64,000 nt of DNA from an uncultured beta proteobacterium. GTDB taxonomy: Bacteria; Pseudomonadota; Gammaproteobacteria; Burkholderiales; Rhodocyclaceae. The position numbers were made by a program, and so were the translations under genes. Shown here piece by piece: positions 1 through 10,131 of this stretch; within the stretch, counting starts at the first letter, position 1; every line of letters begins with the position of its first letter. The stretch is from the NCBI GenBank assembly GCA_903848955.1, contig CAINHS010000003.1, positions 1 through 64,000 on the forward strand, given 5' to 3'. The notes under the pieces were generated by a model. The model searched no databases. It was not told where the DNA came from and saw only the letters and a program-made list of their open reading frames with translations.

Positions 1-111
1 GCCGATTTCGCTGATTGCCTGATCGGTGCCAAAAACCGACGGCTTGGATGTCGAGCGACGGCAACCTTTGATTTGAAGGCTTCCAAGTTGCCGGGGTTTA
101 TCGCTGCCTGA
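1..111 (+). CDS. 3' fragment of a PIN-domain (VapC-type) toxin, truncated by window edge
   Basis: Frame 1 reads ADFADCLIGAKNRRLGCRATATFDLKASKLPGFIAA*, matching the PIN-domain C-terminal pattern (DFADxLI..N...GC..T.TFD..A..LPGF). Confidence 0.7.
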   Translation, partial: ADFADCLIGAKNRRLGCRATATFDLKASKLPGFIAA

Positions 112-504
112 CGATAATTGACGAAGCGTGGTCACATCGCGTTTGTTGGAGGCGTTCCTGGCCTGCCCCGTCAAGTGCCATCTGCTTGCCGAGGGGGAAC
201 TTCCTGGGGGTACCCGCAACAGCGATTGCCCGTCTATAGGCAGCACTTGATGCTGGCGAGGTCGGAAGAAGAACGGCCTACCTCGGCGAAAAACCGCGAG
301 TCGGCCGGACGAGTTGAGCCGGAAATTTCTGATGATCCAAAGCCGACATTCAAAAACGTCGCGACCGGCCACTAGCTGTCATCCAGACTATTCTTGCGAG
401 ATGGAAGCCACACTCAGGTCTGCGCGCCGCTCAAGACCATTTGCATATTGATCACAACTTCCGGATAACCCCAATACATAGGCCGGCCGCAGAGAAGGAA
501 CGCA

Positions 505-1710
505 TCATTTCCTGATCGGTACCGACAGGCGCTGCGCCAGTTGTTCGGCGCGCTGTGCGGCGCTCAGTTGCCGCGTCTCCGCAGGCAGACGGCCAGGCAA
601 TTCAGCCAGCGTCACGAGTTCGACGGTCGGTGCTTCTTCAGCGACCAGGGGGCGAGACAGTCCCTGCCAGCGCATGAACAGGTAGCCTTCGCCGAAGCCG
701 GCGGGATCGAGCCAGTTGGCCACACCGGGATCGCTCAGGCTGATGACATAACGGATGCGGCCATCGGCGTCGACTGCAGCCTGGCTGCGGTTCAGGCTGA
801 CCTGGTGGTCGATGTAGTTGGGCGCGACGAACCAGGGGTTGCCGAGCTGAATTCCCTGGTAGATGGCATTGCTCCTGCCGACCGTGATGATCAGCGCCTG
901 CCCGGCAGTCAGGCGGTAGCGCGCAGCAACCGACTGCTGGCCGCCCAGTCCGCCTGCATCCGTATCGCTGGCTCGCGGCGGAGGAATGCGATTGACCGGA
1001 AGTTGCCGTATCCGGGGCAGATAGCCGGCGTTCCAGGTCCGGTCGGCGGCAAGCAGGTAATCGGCCGCAGTTCGTGCAGCTTCGTCCGGCGCCACCTTGC
1101 CTGCGCCGCGATCCAGGCGATCTATGCGCAGGCTCGAGGGCGTCTCGGCGCTCCAGTCTTCAAACGTCTGCCTCGCCAGTACCGCCTTCGTCCCGGCCGG
1201 CAAGGCAAACCAGTGCCTGCCGTGCGACGGCCCGCCGAGGAAGATCTCGAAATCGTCGCCCGCCCTGATGCCCAGCGTTTCGAGATTGATCGCCGCCAGG
1301 TTGCGTCCCAGACCGACGATCGGATAGGCATCCAGCAACTGCAGGCTAAGCATCACATGCGAACCCCGACGGCCATGGATGCGATAGATGCCCTTGTCCG
1401 AGACCAGTGTCGAGCTGTAGAGGTTGTCGGGATTGTAGAGCCCTGCCCGTCCGTCGATACCGTCATTGCGGGCGAAATGCGGCTTGTCGAGATGGCGCGA
1501 CTGTTCGAATACGGCCAGGGCCGCGGAAACCAATGCGGCGGCGTAGCGGGCAGTCTCCAGGGGGCCCGCGCCGGCGGCCGCCGGGTCGCCGGCAAGACGC
1601 GACTCAAGGCCGCCGACTGCAGCTGCGAGGGGCGCATCTGCCGCAGCCGCAGCAGGGATCAGCAGTGCGATCGCGGCCAGGATCAGGCCACAGCATGAGA
1701 CATGCCTCAT
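505..1710 (-). CDS. DUF1214-type protein with N-terminal signal-like segment
   Basis: Start set at MRHVSCCGLILAAIALLIPAAAAA (ORF extends to 1908 but overlaps the upstream gene). Resembles the second DUF1214-type protein at 51074..52177. Confidence 0.6.
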   Translation of the reverse strand: MRHVSCCGLILAAIALLIPAAAAADAPLAAAVGGLESRLAGDPAAAGAGPLETARYAAALVSAALAVFEQSRHLDKPHFARNDGIDGRAGLYNPDNLYSSTLVSDKGIYRIHGRRGSHVMLSLQLLDAYPIVGLGRNLAAINLETLGIRAGDDFEIFLGGPSHGRHWFALPAGTKAVLARQTFEDWSAETPSSLRIDRLDRGAGKVAPDEAARTAADYLLAADRTWNAGYLPRIRQLPVNRIPPPRASDTDAGGLGGQQSVAARYRLTAGQALIITVGRSNAIYQGIQLGNPWFVAPNYIDHQVSLNRSQAAVDADGRIRYVISLSDPGVANWLDPAGFGEGYLFMRWQGLSRPLVAEEAPTVELVTLAELPGRLPAETRQLSAAQRAEQLAQRLSVPIRK

Positions 1711-1721
1711 GGACGCAAGCC

Positions 1722-2180
1722 CTATTCCTGCAGCGGTTGCTGGCCGGCGCTGAGCCGCGCCAGATTCTGCATCATCTTTTCGAATTGCCAGTAGGCCTTC
1801 AGAGAGACGATGCGCCCGGCAGCATCGACCCGATACACGACGACGAAGTTGATGTCGAACTTGTTGCCGTCGGGAAGGGTCTGCGTCACGGTCAGGACGT
1901 TGGCGCATTCGTCGGCGCAGGGATGGGATTCGCGGATCGCGTAGAGGCCGTGCTGCCTGGCAATCACCTTGTCCCAGAAGCGCCCTATGGCCTCCTTGCC
2001 GCGATGACCGAGCCCGGCAGGATCAAGCGGCGAGACACCGACCGGATCCTGCACCAGCGCATCGTCGGCGAAGAGTTCGAGCCAGGCGGCGCGGTTTCCG
2101 GCGGAGACATTGCGCATGGACAGGAAACTGGCCTGCTGTGCCGGAAAGTTCGAGTCTTTGCTGTAATCGACGCCGCTCAT
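1722..2180 (-). CDS. NTF2-like / SnoaL-like (ketosteroid-isomerase-fold) protein
   Basis: About 150 aa, RNVSAGNRAAWLELFADDALVQDPVG... typical of the NTF2-like fold. Confidence 0.65.
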   Translation of the reverse strand: MSGVDYSKDSNFPAQQASFLSMRNVSAGNRAAWLELFADDALVQDPVGVSPLDPAGLGHRGKEAIGRFWDKVIARQHGLYAIRESHPCADECANVLTVTQTLPDGNKFDINFVVVYRVDAAGRIVSLKAYWQFEKMMQNLARLSAGQQPLQE

Positions 2181-2201
2181 GAGCTCACTCTCCGCTCTTT
2201 G

Positions 2202-3782
2202 CTAGCCCTGCGCCTCGGCCACGCCGGTGGCCCAGCGGTAGTTGGCCTTTCCCGCGGGGGAGCGCTGCATCTCGTCGACGAAGACCACGTTCTTCGGCAC
2301 CTTGTAGCCGGCGATATGCTGGCGGCAAAACTCGCGCAGCGCCTCGGGGTCGGCCTTGTGTCCGGGACGCAGGACAACCACCGCGATCACCTTCTTGCCG
2401 AAGCGCGGATCGCTGGCACCGACCACCAGCGCATCGGCGACGGCGGGATGGCGATGCAGCACTTCCTCGACTTCCTCCGGGAATATTTTTTCGCCACCGC
2501 TGTTGATGCACTGCGAGCCGCGGCCGAGCACGACGATGTTGCCGTCGGCGTCGCGCTTCGCCGTGTCGCCGGTGGCGGCGTAGCGCAGGCCGTCGAGGCT
2601 GAAAAAGGTCGTGGCCGATTTCGCCGGGTCGCCCCAGTAGCCGACCGCGACGTTGCCGCTGCGCGCCAGCACGCCCTCCTCGTCCGGTTCCGCGATGCGG
2701 TCGAGGGTATGCGCCAGAATGACCAGATCGGGTCGCGCCGCGATCTTGATGAAGCCCTCGCCGCTGGCGGGCTTGCCACCGGCGCCGAGCGTGCCGCTCT
2801 CGGAGCTGCCCATGCTGTCGGAGACATTGGCCCGCGGCAACAGAGCCCGCAATTCCTGCTGCACGTGGCCGGAGAACAGACCGCCGCCGGAACCGAGGTG
2901 CACAATGCGCGACAGGTCCCAACGTGTCGGGTTGGCCTTCAGTGCATCGAGCAGCGGAACGGCCATGGCGTCGCCGACCACGGCAACGATGTTGACGCCC
3001 TCTTGCGCGGCGAGGTCCCAGATCTTCTCGGCGTTGAACTCGACTTCTTCGCGCATGACCACCGTCTGCCCCGCCATGAGTGCCACCAGCGAGGCCCACA
3101 TGGAGGCGCCGTGCATCATCGGCGCGATGGCCATGTAGCGCAGCGGATGGCCGGCCTTGGCCACCGGGCCGATCTCCTCGGGCGAGGTGATCGGTCCTTC
3201 CTTGCGGTAGAAACCGCCGCCGCCCAGGGCACTGAAGAACAGCGACTTGTGCGGCCACATCACGCCCTTGGGCATGCCGGTGGTGCCGCCGGTGTAGAGC
3301 AGGGAAAGATCATCGTCGCTGCGCTGGGGGACGTCGTAGCTGACGGAGGCCGCGGCCAGCGCCGCCTCATAGGCCGGTCCGGCCGCCAGCGCCTCCTTGA
3401 TGCCGGGAAACTCCGGCAACAGCGGCTGCACGGTGGCAGCCAGTGCCGGCGAGTAGAGCAGGACACTGAGACCGGCGTTGTCGTAGATGTAGCGCAGTTC
3501 GTCGGCGACGTAGCGGTAGTTGATGTTTATCGGCACGGCGCGCAGCTTGCACGCGGCGAAGAATCCTTCCAGATACTCGCTGCCGTTGAACAACTGCAGT
3601 CCGACGCGATCGCCGGGACGGATGCCCTTGGCCTGCAGGTGGCTGGCGAGGCGGTCGGCGCGCTCATTGAGCTGCCGGTAAGTCAGGCGGTGCGCACCGC
3701 ACACCGCGGCTTCGCGCTCGGGCACGGCAGCCGCAACCAGTTCGAGCAAATCGGCAAAGCTGTAGGTGCGTACCGGCGCCAT
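2202..3782 (-). CDS. AMP-forming acyl-CoA synthetase (FadD family)
   Basis: LLYTGGTTGMPKGVMW AMP-binding motif; C-terminal PAGKANYRW region. Confidence 0.9.
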   Translation of the reverse strand: MAPVRTYSFADLLELVAAAVPEREAAVCGAHRLTYRQLNERADRLASHLQAKGIRPGDRVGLQLFNGSEYLEGFFAACKLRAVPININYRYVADELRYIYDNAGLSVLLYSPALAATVQPLLPEFPGIKEALAAGPAYEAALAAASVSYDVPQRSDDDLSLLYTGGTTGMPKGVMWPHKSLFFSALGGGGFYRKEGPITSPEEIGPVAKAGHPLRYMAIAPMMHGASMWASLVALMAGQTVVMREEVEFNAEKIWDLAAQEGVNIVAVVGDAMAVPLLDALKANPTRWDLSRIVHLGSGGGLFSGHVQQELRALLPRANVSDSMGSSESGTLGAGGKPASGEGFIKIAARPDLVILAHTLDRIAEPDEEGVLARSGNVAVGYWGDPAKSATTFFSLDGLRYAATGDTAKRDADGNIVVLGRGSQCINSGGEKIFPEEVEEVLHRHPAVADALVVGASDPRFGKKVIAVVVLRPGHKADPEALREFCRQHIAGYKVPKNVVFVDEMQRSPAGKANYRWATGVAEAQG

Positions 3783-3783
3783 C

Positions 3784-4473
3784 CTAGATACCTCTCAATG
3801 TGGCGAACTCCTGCAGCGGAGCCCGCTCGGTGCGTACCCGGCTGACCGGGTGTTGATGGTCGGCATAGCCCAGGGCCAGGCCGCAGAAGAGCATCATGTT
3901 GTCCGGCAGCGTCAGGAATTCGCCGACGGTCTTGTGCCACAGCGTCCACGCCTCCTGCGGACAGCTGTGCAGGCCGGCCTCGCGTGCCAGCAGCATCAGG
4001 GTCTGGATGTACATGCCCAGGTCCGACCACTGTGGCGGTCCCATCTGCTTGTCGAGGCAGAAGAACATGCCGACCGGCGCGTTCCAGAACTGGAAGTTGC
4101 CGGCGATGAAGCCGAGCCGCGCCGCCTTGTCCTCGCGCGCGATGCCCATCGGTGCGTACATGTCCTCACCGCACTTGGCACGGCGGGCGCGGTAGGGCTC
4201 GCCCAGTTCGGGCGGATAGATGTCGTAGCCGGTACCGTCGCCGCGCGGATTGGCGCGCATGCGTTCGCGCATCAGCGTCTTGAAGCGGGCCAGTTCCTCG
4301 CCGCCGAGGACATGGACATGCCAGGGCTGCAGATTGCCGCCCGACGGACTGCGCGCCGCCGCCGTCAGCAGCTGACGCAGCAGTTCGCCCGGCACCGGCG
4401 TGTCTTTGAAGGCACGCATCGAGATGCGGCTGCTCACCGCCTCGCTTACCGTCAGTGCTTTGTCGTCGCTCAT
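3784..4473 (-). CDS. nitroreductase family FMN protein
   Basis: SRISMRAFKDTPVPGELLRQLLTAAARSPSGGNLQPWHVHVL; start MSDDKALTV at 4473. Confidence 0.85.
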   Translation of the reverse strand: MSDDKALTVSEAVSSRISMRAFKDTPVPGELLRQLLTAAARSPSGGNLQPWHVHVLGGEELARFKTLMRERMRANPRGDGTGYDIYPPELGEPYRARRAKCGEDMYAPMGIAREDKAARLGFIAGNFQFWNAPVGMFFCLDKQMGPPQWSDLGMYIQTLMLLAREAGLHSCPQEAWTLWHKTVGEFLTLPDNMMLFCGLALGYADHQHPVSRVRTERAPLQEFATLRGI

Positions 4474-4477
4474 TGCG

Positions 4478-5413
4478 TCAACCCAGAGCGGCGACGAGTT
4501 CCGGCACGGCGGTGAACAAGTCGCCGACCAGGCCGTAGTCGGCAACCTGGAAGATCGGTGCATCTTCGTCCTTGTTGATGGCGACGATCACCTTGCTGTC
4601 CTTCATTCCCGCCAGATGCTGGATCGCGCCGGAAATGCCGATGGCGAAGTACAGCTGCGGCGCGACGATCTTGCCGGTCTGTCCGACCTGGTAGTCGTTG
4701 GGCACGAAGCCCGCATCCACCGCCGCCCGCGATGCGCCCAGCGCCGCGCCCAGCTTGTCGGCGAGGGGCTCCAGCAGCTTGTGGTAGTTCTCGCCGCTGG
4801 CCAGGCCGCGTCCGCCGGAGACGATCACCTTCGCCGCCGAGAGTTCCGGCCGTTCCGATTTCGAGATCTCGCGGCTGATGAATTTTGCGATGCCCAGATC
4901 CGCCGCCGCTGCCACGTTCTCCGTCGCCGCCGTGCCGCCTTCCGCCGCTACCGCGTCGAAACCGGTGGTGCGCACGCTGATGACCTTGATCGCATCGGCG
5001 CTCTTCACCGTCGCCAGAGCATTGCCGGCGTAGATGGGGCGCACGAAGGTGTCCGCCGCCTCGACCGCGATGATCTCCGAGATCTGCGCCACGTCGAGCA
5101 GCGCCGCCACCCGCGGCAGGATGTTCTTGCCGTTGGAGGTCGCCGCAGCGAGGATGTGGCTGTAGCTCTTGCCCAGGCCGACGACCAGCGCCGCAACATT
5201 CTCCGCCGTCTGGTCGGCATAGGGCGCTGCGTCCGCTACCAGCACTTTCGCTACGCCTGCGACCTTGGCCGCCGCCGCCGCGACCGCGCCGCAGCCTTGT
5301 CCGGCCACCAGGATGTGGATGTCGCCGCCTATCTTCACCGCCGCCGCGACGGTGTTGAGCGTCGCCGGCTTGAGCGACGCGTTGTCATGTTCAGCCAGTA
5401 CCAGGATAGCCAT
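4478..5413 (-). CDS. etfA: electron transfer flavoprotein alpha subunit
   Basis: [15 protein letters not shown]..., [43 protein letters not shown] signature. Confidence 0.95.
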   Translation of the reverse strand: MAILVLAEHDNASLKPATLNTVAAAVKIGGDIHILVAGQGCGAVAAAAAKVAGVAKVLVADAAPYADQTAENVAALVVGLGKSYSHILAAATSNGKNILPRVAALLDVAQISEIIAVEAADTFVRPIYAGNALATVKSADAIKVISVRTTGFDAVAAEGGTAATENVAAAADLGIAKFISREISKSERPELSAAKVIVSGGRGLASGENYHKLLEPLADKLGAALGASRAAVDAGFVPNDYQVGQTGKIVAPQLYFAIGISGAIQHLAGMKDSKVIVAINKDEDAPIFQVADYGLVGDLFTAVPELVAALG

Positions 5414-6162
5414 CAGATCACCTTCGCTTCGTTTTTGAGTTTCGCCACAAGTTCGGCGACGTCGGCGACTTTGACGCCGGCGCTGCGCTTGGGCGGTTCC
5501 GCCATCTTCAGGGTCGTCAGCCGCGGCGTCACATCGACGCCGAGGTCTGCCGGCTTGACCACTTCGAGCGGCTTCTTCTTCGCCTTCATGATGTTCGGCA
5601 GGGTCGCATACCGGGGTTCATTCAGCCGCAGGTCCGTCGTCACCACCGCCGGCAGCTTGAGTTCCAGCGTTTCGCAGCCGCCGTCCACTTCCCGCGTCAC
5701 AGTCAGCTTGTCGCCGTCGCGCACCACTTTCGAGGCGAACGTGCCCTGCGCCCAGCCCGCCAGCGCGGCGAACATCTGCCCGGTCTGGTTGGCGTCGTCG
5801 TCGATGGCCTGCTTGCCGAAGATCACCAGTTGCGGGCCTTCCTTGTCGGCCACCGCCTTGATCAGCTTGGCTACCGCCAGCGGCTGCAGTTCGACGTCGC
5901 TCTCCACCAGCACCGCACGATCCGCGCCCAGCGCCAGCGCCGTGCGCAGCGTCTCCTGGCAGGCCGTGACGCCGCACGAGATGGCGATCACTTCACTCGC
6001 GACGCCGGCCTCCTTCAGCCGCACCGCTTCTTCCACCGCGATCTCGTCGAAGGGATTCATCGACATTTTGACGTTGGCCAGATCGACGCCCGTGCCGTCA
6101 GCCTTGACGCGCACCTTGACGTTGTAGTCGACCACTCGTTTTACGGGTACCAGCACTTTCAC
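5413..6162 (-). CDS. etfB: electron transfer flavoprotein beta subunit
   Basis: [28 protein letters not shown]...[16 protein letters not shown]; adjacent to etfA. Confidence 0.95.
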   Translation of the reverse strand: MKVLVPVKRVVDYNVKVRVKADGTGVDLANVKMSMNPFDEIAVEEAVRLKEAGVASEVIAISCGVTACQETLRTALALGADRAVLVESDVELQPLAVAKLIKAVADKEGPQLVIFGKQAIDDDANQTGQMFAALAGWAQGTFASKVVRDGDKLTVTREVDGGCETLELKLPAVVTTDLRLNEPRYATLPNIMKAKKKPLEVVKPADLGVDVTPRLTTLKMAEPPKRSAGVKVADVAELVAKLKNEAKVI

Positions 6163-6174
6163 TTAGTTTCTCCT

Positions 6175-7233
6175 TTAAACATCACCGACGTTGCCCGGCC
6201 CCAGCGGGGCATCCTTGCTCAACACGAAATCCGCGACGCGGGCCTTGTGAAAACCGCGATCGCCCCAGGAGGCGTCGAGGGCCCATGCACGCTTCATGAA
6301 CATCTGCAAATCCGTTTCCCAGGCGTAGCCCATGGCGCCATGCACCTGCAGGCCGTTCCGCGCCGCCAGCCCGGCGGCATCGCCACAGGCCAGTTTGGCG
6401 TGCGCGACGCGCAGCGACCGGTCGCTGCGTTGCGTAGCCAGGGCATGCGCCGCCGCATACAACACCGGCAGGGCAAACTCGATCCTGATAACGACGTCGG
6501 CGAGGTGGTGCTTGATCGCCTGGAAGGCGCCTATGGGGCGGCCGAACTGCTTGCGCTGCGCGGCATAGTCCACCGACAGGTCGAGCATGCGCTGCGCCAG
6601 GCCCAGCAATTGTCCGGCGACGCAGAGCGCGCCGCGATCCAGAGCTTCGGCCCAGACCTTGCCTCCAAGTTCGGCATCGGCAACCCGCGTCCGCGCACCC
6701 GGCGTCCAGCTGACCCGGCACAGGCGCCGTGACTGGTCGATGCTGGGATTGAGTTCGACCTCGACCTCGCCACGCGTCAACGCATGGACTTCGCCCTGGT
6801 GGTGCAGCAGCAGCAGATCCGCCATGTGCGCATCGGCCACCAGGCTGTTGACCGGATGGCCGACGGCGATGCGCGCCGCGCCGCCGACGATGCCCGGCAG
6901 CCACTCCGCAGCCAGCGCCGAGTTCTCGCCGAGTCCGCGCAGCAGCCCTGCGGCAACGCAGGCGGTATCGGCGAGCGAGTCGGGAATGCAGTAATAACCC
7001 AGTTCCTGAGTGATCAGGGACCAATCGACGTCATCGCAACCGAGACCGCCGAATTTCACCGGCACCGACAGGCCGGTGATACCCTGCGCCGCGATCTTGG
7101 CCCGCAGTTGCGGCGAACGGCCGGCATCGGTCTCCCAGATCTCGCGCAGCATTTCCGGTGCCGCCTCGGTCATCAGGAAACGGCTCACGGCGTCGCGGAA
7201 GCTGGTCTGCTGCTCGCTGAAGGTGAAGTCCAT
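6175..7233 (-). CDS. acyl-CoA dehydrogenase (short partner of tandem pair 1)
   Basis: MDFTFSEQQTSFRDAVSRFL...; YAAQRKQFGRPIGAFQAIKHHLAD; VHGAMGYAWETDLQ. Confidence 0.88.
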   Translation of the reverse strand: MDFTFSEQQTSFRDAVSRFLMTEAAPEMLREIWETDAGRSPQLRAKIAAQGITGLSVPVKFGGLGCDDVDWSLITQELGYYCIPDSLADTACVAAGLLRGLGENSALAAEWLPGIVGGAARIAVGHPVNSLVADAHMADLLLLHHQGEVHALTRGEVEVELNPSIDQSRRLCRVSWTPGARTRVADAELGGKVWAEALDRGALCVAGQLLGLAQRMLDLSVDYAAQRKQFGRPIGAFQAIKHHLADVVIRIEFALPVLYAAAHALATQRSDRSLRVAHAKLACGDAAGLAARNGLQVHGAMGYAWETDLQMFMKRAWALDASWGDRGFHKARVADFVLSKDAPLGPGNVGDV

Positions 7234-7234
7234 G

Positions 7235-8401
7235 TCAGGCCTTGGGCAAGCCGAGCATGCGCTCGGCGATGATGTTGCGCTGGATCTCGTTGGTGCCGGC
7301 GTAGATGGTGCCGGCCTGGGCGAAGAGGTAGCCCTCCAGCCAGGTGTCGACGTCGCCGGCGGCAGGCGCTTCGGGCAGCAGTTCGCCGCGTTCGCCGAGG
7401 ATGCGCAGCGCCGTCTCGTGTATGCGCAGGTCCAGTTCCGACCAGAAGATCTTGTTGGCGCTGGCCTCGACGCCCGGCTGCTCGCCGAGCAAGGCCTTGC
7501 CCACCGTGTGGTAGGCGGCCAGGTTGTAGGCCTCGGCATCCATCCACGCCTGCAGCACCGCCTCGCGCAGCAGGGGATCGCGATCGGCCCCGGCGCGGTG
7601 GCGCTGATACAGTTGCACCAGTTTCTGCGCGGTGCGCTGATAGCGCCCGGGCGAACGCAGCAGCAGACTGCGCTCGAAGCCGGCCGTGGCCATGGCCACC
7701 TGCCAGCCCTGGCCTTCGACACCGATCAGGTTGTCGGCCGACACCCTGACTTCGTCGAAGAAGATTTCGGCAAAGCTGTCGAGACCGTTGAGACCCTTGA
7801 TCGGCCGCACCGAGACGCCGCGCGCCGACAGCGGCACCAGCACGTAGGACAGGCCATGGTGGCGGTCCGAGAGCGGATCGCTGCGGAAGATGCCGAAGAT
7901 CCAGTCGGCGAAGAGCGCGCGCGACGCCCAGATCTTCTGTCCGTTGATGACGAAGTGATCGCCGTCGCGCACAGCCTTGGCGCGTATCGCGGCGAGGTCG
8001 GAGCCGGCGCCGTTCTCCGACCAGGCCTGGGCCCAGACATCCTGGCTGGAGGCGATGCGCGGCAGGAAGCGCTGCTTCTGCGCCTCCGTGCCGAACTGCA
8101 TCAGGGTCGGGCCGAGCAGGAACTGGCCGTTCTGGTTGACGCGCAGCGGCGCATCGGCGCGCCAGTATTCCTCTTCGAAGATCAGCCACTCGACCAGGTC
8201 GCAACCGCGCCCGCCCAGTGCCTCCGGCCACGTCACCATGGACAGGCGCGCCTCGAAAAGCTGGTGCTCCCAGGCGCGGTGCTGTTCGAAACCCTCGCGC
8301 GTGTCGAAGCTCGCGAGGCGCTGGCGCGGCACATGCGCGGCGAGCCAGTCGCGCACTTCGGCGCGGAAGGCCTGCTGCCCGGCGGTATAGGAAAAGTCCA
8401 A
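7235..8401 (-). CDS. acyl-CoA dehydrogenase (long partner of tandem pair 1)
   Basis: WSENGAGSDLAAIRAKAVRDGDHFVINGQKIW; C-terminal IYAGTNEIQRNIIAERMLGLP. Confidence 0.9.
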   Translation of the reverse strand: MDFSYTAGQQAFRAEVRDWLAAHVPRQRLASFDTREGFEQHRAWEHQLFEARLSMVTWPEALGGRGCDLVEWLIFEEEYWRADAPLRVNQNGQFLLGPTLMQFGTEAQKQRFLPRIASSQDVWAQAWSENGAGSDLAAIRAKAVRDGDHFVINGQKIWASRALFADWIFGIFRSDPLSDRHHGLSYVLVPLSARGVSVRPIKGLNGLDSFAEIFFDEVRVSADNLIGVEGQGWQVAMATAGFERSLLLRSPGRYQRTAQKLVQLYQRHRAGADRDPLLREAVLQAWMDAEAYNLAAYHTVGKALLGEQPGVEASANKIFWSELDLRIHETALRILGERGELLPEAPAAGDVDTWLEGYLFAQAGTIYAGTNEIQRNIIAERMLGLPKA

Positions 8402-8427
8402 AATGCGGCCTCGGCGTGAGCTGTTAT

Positions 8428-9486
8428 CTAAGCAACGGGATAATCTGTGTAACCTTGCGCACCCGGCGTGTACAAGGTCTTGTCGTTGAATCCGGCGAGC
8501 GGCAGCTGTTCGCGCAGGCGCCGCACCAGATCCGGATTGCCGATGAAGTGGCGGCCGAAGGAAACGGCCTCGCCGCGCGCCTCGCCGAGGGCCTTGGCGG
8601 CACGCGCCGCATCGAAGCCGTCGTTGAGGATGAGCCCGCCCTTGAAGTGACTGCGCGCCATGGCGAAGGCATCGAAGCTCCGCAGCGGCGAACGCATCAC
8701 GTGCAGGTAGGCCAACTGCAGGGGAGCGGCCCCCGCCAGCAGCGCGGCATAGGTTGCCGCCGGATCGGAATCGACGACGTCGTTGAAGGGATTGCCCGGG
8801 CAGATGCGCATGCCGACGCGGCCGCCGCCGGCCACGGCACTGATCGCCTGCAGCACTTCGATGACGAAACGGGCGCGCTTGTCGACGCTGCCGCCGTAGG
8901 CATCGCTGCGCTGATTGCTGTTCTCAGCAAGGAACTGCATCGGCAGATAACCGCTGGTGCAGTGCAGTTCGACGGCGTCGAAGCCGGCATCCAGAGCGTA
9001 TTGCGTCGCCCGGGCGTATTCGGCGACGACGCCGGCAATCTCCTCGAGCGAGAGCGCCTGCGGCAGGTCCTGCTCCTGCATGCCGGCGGCATCGGTGTAG
9101 ATCTGGCCGGCGGCACGCAGCGCCGAGGGCGCCACGGTGCGGGCGCCGGCGGGCTTGTTGAGCTGGGAGCCGACGCGGCCGCAGTGCATCAGTTGCAGGG
9201 CGATGAGCCCGCCTTCGCCGCGTACGGCGGCGGTGACCTCACGCCAGGCGGCGACCTGCGCCTCGTTGTAAATGCCCGGCGTGCGGCTGTAGCCGAGGCC
9301 GTGCGGCGAGGGCGCGGTGCCTTCGGCGACGATCAGCCCGGCGCCGGCGCGCTGCCGGTAATACTCGACCATCAGCGCCGTCGGCATGGCCGCGGCATCG
9401 GCGCGGCTGCGCGTCATCGGCGCCATGACGACGCGGTTGGCGAGTTTCAGTTCGCCCAACTGGAGGGGATCAAAAAGTGTGGTCAT
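8428..9486 (-). CDS. Old Yellow Enzyme family NADH:flavin oxidoreductase / alkene reductase
   Basis: MTTLFDPLQLGELKLANRVVMAPMTRSRAD; HCTSGYLPMQFLAENSNQRSDAYGGS. Confidence 0.92.
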   Translation of the reverse strand: MTTLFDPLQLGELKLANRVVMAPMTRSRADAAAMPTALMVEYYRQRAGAGLIVAEGTAPSPHGLGYSRTPGIYNEAQVAAWREVTAAVRGEGGLIALQLMHCGRVGSQLNKPAGARTVAPSALRAAGQIYTDAAGMQEQDLPQALSLEEIAGVVAEYARATQYALDAGFDAVELHCTSGYLPMQFLAENSNQRSDAYGGSVDKRARFVIEVLQAISAVAGGGRVGMRICPGNPFNDVVDSDPAATYAALLAGAAPLQLAYLHVMRSPLRSFDAFAMARSHFKGGLILNDGFDAARAAKALGEARGEAVSFGRHFIGNPDLVRRLREQLPLAGFNDKTLYTPGAQGYTDYPVA

Positions 9487-9489
9487 GGT

Positions 9490-10119
9490 TCAGCGCACCC
9501 TTATTTTCGGCGCAGGCGCGCCGCGCCGCATGGTTTCGAGGAACTTCTGCAGCGGCGCCGGCGGCGCTACCTCGGGCAGCTTGTCCTTGCCGGGACGCGC
9601 CGCCCAGAACTCCGGCCAGGACGGGAACAACTCGTGGAAGGCGCCGTCGTAGGGCTCACGGCCGGGCCAGCGCATCTTCATGTCGCCGACCGGCGGCTTG
9701 TTGAGATCGGTGGCGTACCAGTAGCAGGGCAGGCGGCGGCGGAACAGCCAGCGGCCATCGACACGCTGGTAATCGTCCCAGTAGATCATCTGCATGATCA
9801 CCCACTCGCCGCCGCACTCGTGCTCGTTCTTCGAGTAAAGCACGCCGACGGCGTTGTCGGCATCGGTGAACTCGACGATGTGCTGGCCCAGGTGATGCGA
9901 GGTTCCGGTGAATTGGTTGCGCAGGGTGTCATCCAGCCAGGCCTTGAGGTGAGCGCGACCGCTCTTGTCCTTGCTGACGCGGATGTCCGGTGCGAACAGA
10001 TTGACGTGCGCATCGAGGTCGCGCATATCCAGCGACAGCGAGTATTTGCCGACCAGCTGGTGAATTTCCTCGGTCGATTCGAGGCGGTCGATGCGGGCCG
10101 CCAGTTGATTGATGTCCAT
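9490..10119 (-). CDS. NTF2-like / SnoaL-like protein
   Basis: RIDRLESTEEIHQLVGKYSLSLDMRDLDAHVNLFAPDIRV pattern. Confidence 0.7.
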   Translation of the reverse strand: MDINQLAARIDRLESTEEIHQLVGKYSLSLDMRDLDAHVNLFAPDIRVSKDKSGRAHLKAWLDDTLRNQFTGTSHHLGQHIVEFTDADNAVGVLYSKNEHECGGEWVIMQMIYWDDYQRVDGRWLFRRRLPCYWYATDLNKPPVGDMKMRWPGREPYDGAFHELFPSWPEFWAARPGKDKLPEVAPPAPLQKFLETMRRGAPAPKIRVR

Positions 10120-10131
10120 GAGACGGTTTCC

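Noticed and set aside
118-375. 85-aa ORF near left edge
   Set aside because: No recognisable domain, odd composition; likely non-coding sequence after the VapC fragment.
1407-3845. 812-aa plus ORF
   Set aside because: Spans several well-supported minus genes in antisense.
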